59,507 nt of DNA from positions 1 to 59,507 of the forward strand of contig PHCB01000021.1 of the NCBI GenBank assembly GCA_002842095.1. The letters are read 5' to 3'. Under the pieces are notes generated by a model. That model was not told the origin of the DNA and made no database searches. It saw only the letters and a list, made by a program, of their open reading frames with translations. Origin of the DNA: a candidate division BRC1 bacterium HGW-BRC1-1. Lineage in GTDB: Bacteria; Sumerlaeota; Sumerlaeia; Sumerlaeales; Sumerlaeaceae. Position 1 is the stretch's first letter. The number at the start of each line of letters is the position of its first letter. Below are positions 55,328 to 59,507 of this stretch, piece after piece. The position numbers and the translations under genes are program-made.

Positions 55328-56305
55328 ATGGCGTTTGTTGATATTCCGGTTGATCAGCTGCCCACTTACCCGGGCAAGACTCCCCGGCCGGAGGGATTTG
55401 ATGCATTTTGGGATGCGGGCATTTCCGAGATGGCGGCCCTCGATCCTCAACTGGAATTGATCCCGGCTTCGTTCCAGACCCCGTTTGCGGAATGTTTCGA
55501 CATGTGGTGGACGGGTATGCAGGGCGCTCGCATTCATGCGAAGTTGTTGCGTCCGCGCAAGCAGGGTACAGAGATTGCCGCTCCATCTCCCGCGGTTTTA
55601 ATGTTTCATGGGTATTATGGCAGTTCCGGCGACTGGCAGGACAAGCTGGGTTATGTCGCCGCCGGGTTCACGGTGGCCGCCATGGATGTGCGCGGACAGG
55701 GTGGCTTGAGCGAAGACCCCGGTGTCATCACCGGCCCCACCATTCGCGGTCATATGCTACGAGGGATCGAAGGTCCGCCGGAGGGTTTGTTGTTTCGCAA
55801 CGTGTTTCTGGACACCGCCCAGATGGCGCGCATCGTAATGGCCATGCCGGGAGTGGATGAGACCCGTGTGGGTGCGCTGGGCGGAAGCCAGGGGGGCGGT
55901 CTCAGTGTAGCCTGCGCGGCCCTCGAACCCCGTGTGTGCCGTGTCGCGCCTGCGGTTCCGTTTCTTTCCGACTATCAGCAGTCGTGGGAACTGGATCTGT
56001 CGAGCGCGGGTGATGGCTATGGCGAGATCAAACAATACTTCCGCAACTTTGATCCGTTGCACCAGCGCGAAACCGAGATTTTCACGAAGCTCGGACATAT
56101 CGACACGCAGCATCTGGCCCAGCGCATTCGTGCCGAGGTTTTGATGTCTGTCGGTCTGCGCGATGTGACCTGTCCGCCCTCAACGATCTACGCAGTGTTT
56201 AACAAGATCACTTCGAAGAAGGAAATAGTCGTCTATCCCGACTTTGGCCACGAGCCCCAGCCGGGCTTCCTGGATCGCACTTTCCAGTTCATGATGGGGC
56301 TGTAA
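55328..56305 (+). CDS. Acetylxylan esterase / cephalosporin-C deacetylase (CE7)
   Basis: A 325-residue alpha/beta-hydrolase of carbohydrate esterase family 7. Conserved marks are RGQGG in the early half, the nucleophile in GGSQGGG, the acid in GLRDVTCPPST and the catalytic His in FGHEPQPG. It removes acetyl groups from xylo-oligosaccharides inside the cell; it has no signal peptide. Expression may be modulated by the inverted repeat just before it. Confidence 0.93.
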   Translation: MAFVDIPVDQLPTYPGKTPRPEGFDAFWDAGISEMAALDPQLELIPASFQTPFAECFDMWWTGMQGARIHAKLLRPRKQGTEIAAPSPAVLMFHGYYGSSGDWQDKLGYVAAGFTVAAMDVRGQGGLSEDPGVITGPTIRGHMLRGIEGPPEGLLFRNVFLDTAQMARIVMAMPGVDETRVGALGGSQGGGLSVACAALEPRVCRVAPAVPFLSDYQQSWELDLSSAGDGYGEIKQYFRNFDPLHQRETEIFTKLGHIDTQHLAQRIRAEVLMSVGLRDVTCPPSTIYAVFNKITSKKEIVVYPDFGHEPQPGFLDRTFQFMMGL

Positions 56306-56412
56306 TAGAAACTCGTAGGGCCGGGTGGGAAGATAAGATCAGATGGATCAGGCTTGAAAGTGCTCCCTCCTCCCTCCACTTTCCGGGACATTGATTGAAA
56401 GGATGGAAATCA

Positions 56413-57537
56413 ATGAACCTCATGAAAGCAGCAATGATGGTCGCTGTGTCGGCGCTTGTGGCGACGACGGCGTTGGGGAAGGAAACTTCTGCAACGGCAG
56501 CGGGGAACGGGGAGTTTCGCGGGGTATGGTTAACACGCGAGCAACTCATGGAGAGCCGCGAGGCTTTGGGAACACGTCTGGATAAACTGCGCGATGCGGG
56601 TTTCCAGCGCGTGGCAATCGCAACGCAGGTGCGCGGGTACACCGCGTTGCCCGACAGCAAGATCCTGCCCCAGTGGCCGGATCTGAAGGCCCACGATGAA
56701 AAGATTGTGAGTTGGTTGGTGGATGAAACCCAAAAGCGTGGGATGAAAGCAGACTCCTGGACCGAGTATGGGTTCTACGCCTACTGGACCCCCGACAAGG
56801 AGAAGGACCCGAGCCGCGGTGTGATCCTGGATAAGAATCCTGAAATGACGGCGATGACGGCGGATGGGAAACCCTATCACCATGACCCCAAGCTGGGGTA
56901 CTTCTACGCATTCTGCCCGTCGAATCCCAAGACCCACGAAGTGCTGATCTCGCTCTACGACGAGATGATGAATCAGGCGCCCTTCGATGGCTTGAATCTC
57001 GACCGGATCCGTTTCACAAGCGACAGTTTCTGCTATTGCGACCACTGCAAAGAAGCGTTCAAAAAGGAGACGGGCTATGAACTGAAGGCTCAATTCCCCA
57101 AAGGTTCCGGCGAAGCAAAGGCCATGAGTAAATGGCGCAGCGCGCAAACCGGAGAATTCGTACGTAAGTTGAGCGAAAAATTCCGCAAGGATCATCCGGG
57201 TAAAATGCTCTCATCGGCAGTGGTGTCGCCGGACTTGATCGAAGAGAAGGGTCAGGATTGGCCCACGTGGATTGAGAAGGGTTACGTGGACGCCGTAATG
57301 CCCATGCTCTATGGCAACACCATAGATACCTGGGTGGCCTGGATTATCAAACGGCTGGGCAACGATGACAAAGTTTTCTATGGTATCGATGCCGGCCAGG
57401 GAATGCCCACGTTTGCCAGGCAGGTCGATAAATTGCGATCGGTGGGTGCGCCGGGCTTCATGGTTTGGGAGGGCGGCAGCCTTGGCAAGATTCTCGACCA
57501 GTGGACTACTTACGAAAAAGAAAAGAGCGGTAAATGA
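56413..57537 (+). CDS. Exported GHL10-family glycoside hydrolase-like protein
   Basis: A 374-residue protein. The N-terminal signal (MNLMKAAMMVAVSALVATTALG) is followed by a TIM-barrel of the GHL10/DUF187 family: EFRGVWLTREQ, RVAIATQVRGYTALPDS, FDGLNLDRIRF with the acidic residue, and DAVMPMLYG. Relatives act on bacterial surface glycans. A GGA-containing ribosome site precedes the ATG. Its stop overlaps the start of the next gene, an unusual link between an exported and a cytosolic product. Confidence 0.87.
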   Translation: MNLMKAAMMVAVSALVATTALGKETSATAAGNGEFRGVWLTREQLMESREALGTRLDKLRDAGFQRVAIATQVRGYTALPDSKILPQWPDLKAHDEKIVSWLVDETQKRGMKADSWTEYGFYAYWTPDKEKDPSRGVILDKNPEMTAMTADGKPYHHDPKLGYFYAFCPSNPKTHEVLISLYDEMMNQAPFDGLNLDRIRFTSDSFCYCDHCKEAFKKETGYELKAQFPKGSGEAKAMSKWRSAQTGEFVRKLSEKFRKDHPGKMLSSAVVSPDLIEEKGQDWPTWIEKGYVDAVMPMLYGNTIDTWVAWIIKRLGNDDKVFYGIDAGQGMPTFARQVDKLRSVGAPGFMVWEGGSLGKILDQWTTYEKEKSGK

Positions 57538-58421
57538 CGCCTGAAGCCACGCCGAACTTCATTGCGCCGCAGGTGGTTGAATGTGTGCGCAACGAGGAGA
57601 ACCGCGTGACGCCGGGCGATTATGCCCAGGTGTGCGCCGAGGCGGGGCTGATGGCTTGGTTGAGTGCGGCACCGCGTCCCGGGGTTGAGCCTCCGGGGCG
57701 CGGCACGCATCCGATGTCGGGGTTGCCGCTGGGGATTGCGGTGGAGGCGGCCATTGCAGCGGTGGGGGGCAAAGCGAACGGCTTGTGCATCCTGCGCGCC
57801 ATGGACTGCTCCTACGAATCGCCGGCCCCCCTGGATGCGCCCATGTGGTCGCGGGCCACGGTCAAGGAAGTGGGATTGCGTCATGTGAAGGTCGACGTGG
57901 AAGTTCACTGCGGGGCAACATCCGGGGACGAGAAAACGCCCGCTTATGCGCCCCCATTAAACAAGCGCACGGTGCTGCGCGGGACATTGGTTTTGGTGCG
58001 CGTGGGCGATGGGGGAAATGCCACATCGCTGGCCGACCTGACCACGGAGACTCTGGATTTCATCGAAGCGGCGCGGGCAACGGCAGCGGCCGCCGCAGAT
58101 GAAGTGGAAGATGAGTTTGCCGGGCTGAACACGGATTTGGTGCAGGCGGCGTTCGATCTGGACACGGTGGAAATGTCAGGCGGACAGTTACACGAGATGC
58201 TCGCGGCGCGTATTCGTGAGATGCTGACGGACAGTTTTGATCAGTTGCTGGGTATATTGTACCGCGTGGACGTGAGCGAAGAGCGCGCCCGGGAGGCGAT
58301 GCAGCACGGCGATCTGGATGGCGTGGCCGAGGAACTGGCTCACCTTGTGCTGGAGCGCCACGTGGAAAAACTAAGGGCGCGCCGTGGAGGCGCACCGCCG
58401 CCGTCGGCGTCGGAAAGCTAG
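57534..58421 (+). CDS. Thioesterase-like (hot-dog) protein with C-terminal helical domain
   Basis: A 295-residue protein. The N-terminal about 190 residues have a layout suggestive of the hot-dog fold, but no catalytic motif is certain. The C-terminal about 75 residues (QLHEMLAARIREMLTDSFDQLLGILYRVDVSE...LVLERHVEKLRAR) look like a small helical domain otherwise seen as stand-alone proteins in Bacteroidota. Ala-rich middle. It is coupled to the GHL10 gene by ATGA; its stop is one base before the transposon target TA. Confidence 0.6.
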   Translation: MTPEATPNFIAPQVVECVRNEENRVTPGDYAQVCAEAGLMAWLSAAPRPGVEPPGRGTHPMSGLPLGIAVEAAIAAVGGKANGLCILRAMDCSYESPAPLDAPMWSRATVKEVGLRHVKVDVEVHCGATSGDEKTPAYAPPLNKRTVLRGTLVLVRVGDGGNATSLADLTTETLDFIEAARATAAAAADEVEDEFAGLNTDLVQAAFDLDTVEMSGGQLHEMLAARIREMLTDSFDQLLGILYRVDVSEERAREAMQHGDLDGVAEELAHLVLERHVEKLRARRGGAPPPSASES

Positions 58422-58451
58422 TATTCTCTTGCATTCTTGGCCGTAAGTAAC
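58421..58451 (+). repeat. Left terminal inverted repeat of IS630-type element
   Basis: 31 bases that match the right end (59477-59507, inverted) at 23 of 31 positions, including the inner CCGTAAGTA block and the outer GTA. Confidence 0.85.
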
Positions 58452-59504
58452 ATTTGTTATGGGGCATGAGCCGAATAGCCCCCTCCATCACGCTACTCCC
58501 CGAGGAGCGCGCGGTCGTGCGCGACATCTTCCGCGCGCGCATCGTGCTGATGTCCGCCGACGGGCTTCGCAGCGACACGATTGCTGAAAAACTCTCTACG
58601 CGAGAGGCCACCGTCTCCCAGTGGCGATCCCGGTTTGCGCGCGAGGGAATGGCGGGCCTTCTCGACCGTCCCCGCGCTGGCCACAAGCCCCGCTACACCG
58701 AGCAGACGCACCGGCGCATTCTCGCCTTGCTCGACAAGCCGCCTCCCGACGGCTATGCCAAGTGGAACGGGCGTCTGATGGCCGAGGCGCTGGGCGATGT
58801 TTCCGACGACCAGGTCTGGCGCACGCTGCGCAGGCACGGCATCTCGCTCGAGAAACGCCGCTCGTGGTGCATCTCGACCGATCCCGAATTCGCCAAGAAA
58901 GCCGCCGACATCGTCGGACTCTACATGGATCCGCCCGACAACGCCCTGGTGTTGTGCGTGGACGAGAAGCCCAGCATTCAGGCGCTCGAGCGCGCGCAAG
59001 GATACCTGAAACTACCCAACGGCAGGGCCCTGCGCGGCTTCTCGCACGACTACACGCGTCACGGCACGACAACACTCTTTGCAGCCCTGGAGGTGGCGAC
59101 CGGCTTGGTGCAGACGGGTCATTACTCGCGCCGACGCCGGCGCGAGTTCCTCGACTTCATGAACGAAGTTGTGGCCGCCCACCCCCAGCAGGAAATCCAT
59201 GTCGTGCTCGACAACCTCAACACGCACAAGCCCAAGAACGATCGCTGGCTGGCGCGCCACAAGAATGTGCACCTGCACTACACGCCCACCCACGCCAGTT
59301 GGATGAACATGGTCGAGGTGTGGTTTTCGATCCTCACACGCGGCGCCCTGCAGGGAGCCAGCTTCACCTCTCCCCGCCAAGTACGAAACACCATCGACGC
59401 CTTTGCCGCCGCCTACAACAAGAGCGCCGCTCCCTTTGAATGGACAAAGAAAGAGGTCGGACCTAAAATGCTTAAGGATACTTACGGCTGAAAGCGCAAG
59501 GGAG
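58424..59504 (+). mobile_element. IS630-family insertion sequence
   Basis: A complete element of about 1.08 kb: imperfect terminal inverted repeats, an intact DDE transposase, and TA at both edges (58422-58423 and 59505-59506) as expected for the TA target duplication of IS630/Tc1 elements. It inserted right after the stop of the upstream gene. The exact outer limits cannot be fixed because the window ends one base past the right TA. Confidence 0.85.
58466..59491 (+). CDS. IS630-family transposase
   Basis: A 341-residue transposase. An N-terminal helix-turn-helix/homeodomain-like region (about 15-125; TIAEKLSTREATVSQWRSRF) is followed by the DDE catalytic domain: Asp166 (CVDEKPS), Asp249 (VLDNLNTH) and Glu284 (WMNMVEVWFSIL). 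No frameshift or stop breaks it, so it may be active. ATG is the first start that gives a normal N-terminus. Confidence 0.95.
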   Translation: MSRIAPSITLLPEERAVVRDIFRARIVLMSADGLRSDTIAEKLSTREATVSQWRSRFAREGMAGLLDRPRAGHKPRYTEQTHRRILALLDKPPPDGYAKWNGRLMAEALGDVSDDQVWRTLRRHGISLEKRRSWCISTDPEFAKKAADIVGLYMDPPDNALVLCVDEKPSIQALERAQGYLKLPNGRALRGFSHDYTRHGTTTLFAALEVATGLVQTGHYSRRRRREFLDFMNEVVAAHPQQEIHVVLDNLNTHKPKNDRWLARHKNVHLHYTPTHASWMNMVEVWFSILTRGALQGASFTSPRQVRNTIDAFAAAYNKSAAPFEWTKKEVGPKMLKDTYG

Positions 59505-59507
59505 TAC
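59477..59507 (-). repeat. Right terminal inverted repeat of IS630-type element
   Basis: Reverse complement matches 58421-58451 at 23 of 31 positions, ending at the last base of the window. Confidence 0.85.

Overview
The window reads as high-GC, densely packed bacterial chromosome. It holds core genes of translation, division, amino-acid and purine synthesis, an outer-membrane style folding factor, lipoproteins and polysaccharide genes, so a two-membrane (Gram-negative type) heterotroph is likely. ftsQ-ftsA are present, which argues against a typical planctomycete. Dispersed inverted arrays built from GCGCAAAG and ATGGACnnn units recall those of uncultured PVC-like or FCB-like phyla (for example Sumerlaeota or Hydrogenedentota), but this placement is a guess from gene content, not a measured phylogeny. 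No tRNA, rRNA or CRISPR array was recognised.

Layout. 0.07-8.8 kb: HAD phosphatase, phosphohexomutase, gatB, a DUF2188 mini-protein, phenylacetate-CoA ligase, a Nudix hydrolase, an aldo/keto reductase and ribosomal protein L25. 8.9-13.1 kb (minus): pyruvate dehydrogenase E2 and E1 (aceF, aceE). 13.5-23.7 kb (plus): one long operon for a bidirectional NAD-linked [NiFe] hydrogenase, hoxE-F-U-Y-H, its protease hoxW and the maturation genes hypF-C-D-E; hypF carries an apparent one-base frameshift in a C7 run. 23.7-32.4 kb (minus): ftsQ, ftsA, lpd (E3), a CNNM/CorC protein, a lipoate ligase homologue, a YgfK-like iron-sulfur oxidoreductase and an FMN split-barrel protein. 32.7-36.4 kb (plus): class III aminotransferase, purE, purK, cysE. 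36.4-42.9 kb (minus): MBL hydrolase, ABC-2 permease, glycosyltransferase, ECF sigma factor with a membrane partner, L27, L21 and a parvulin isomerase. 43.0-59.5 kb (mostly plus): ABC exporter, FN3-like secreted protein, UDP-glucuronate decarboxylase, lysA, corA, aroB, twin Cys-rich lipoproteins, an SprT-like protease, an NfnAB-type pair, CE7 esterase, GHL10 hydrolase, a thioesterase-like fusion, and a complete IS630 element at the very end.

How they fit. Pyruvate oxidation (aceEF, lpd, lipoate ligase) makes NADH; the divergent Hox hydrogenase can vent those electrons as H2 or take up H2; the NfnAB pair balances NADH, NADPH and ferredoxin. This suggests a facultative or fermentative lifestyle on plant-type or microbial polysaccharide (CE7 esterase, GHL10). 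The most unusual items are the frameshifted hypF, absence of hypA/hypB beside the other hyp genes, a YgfK homologue without its flavin/NADPH domain, the twin lipoproteins, and three inverted-array loci in intergenic DNA.
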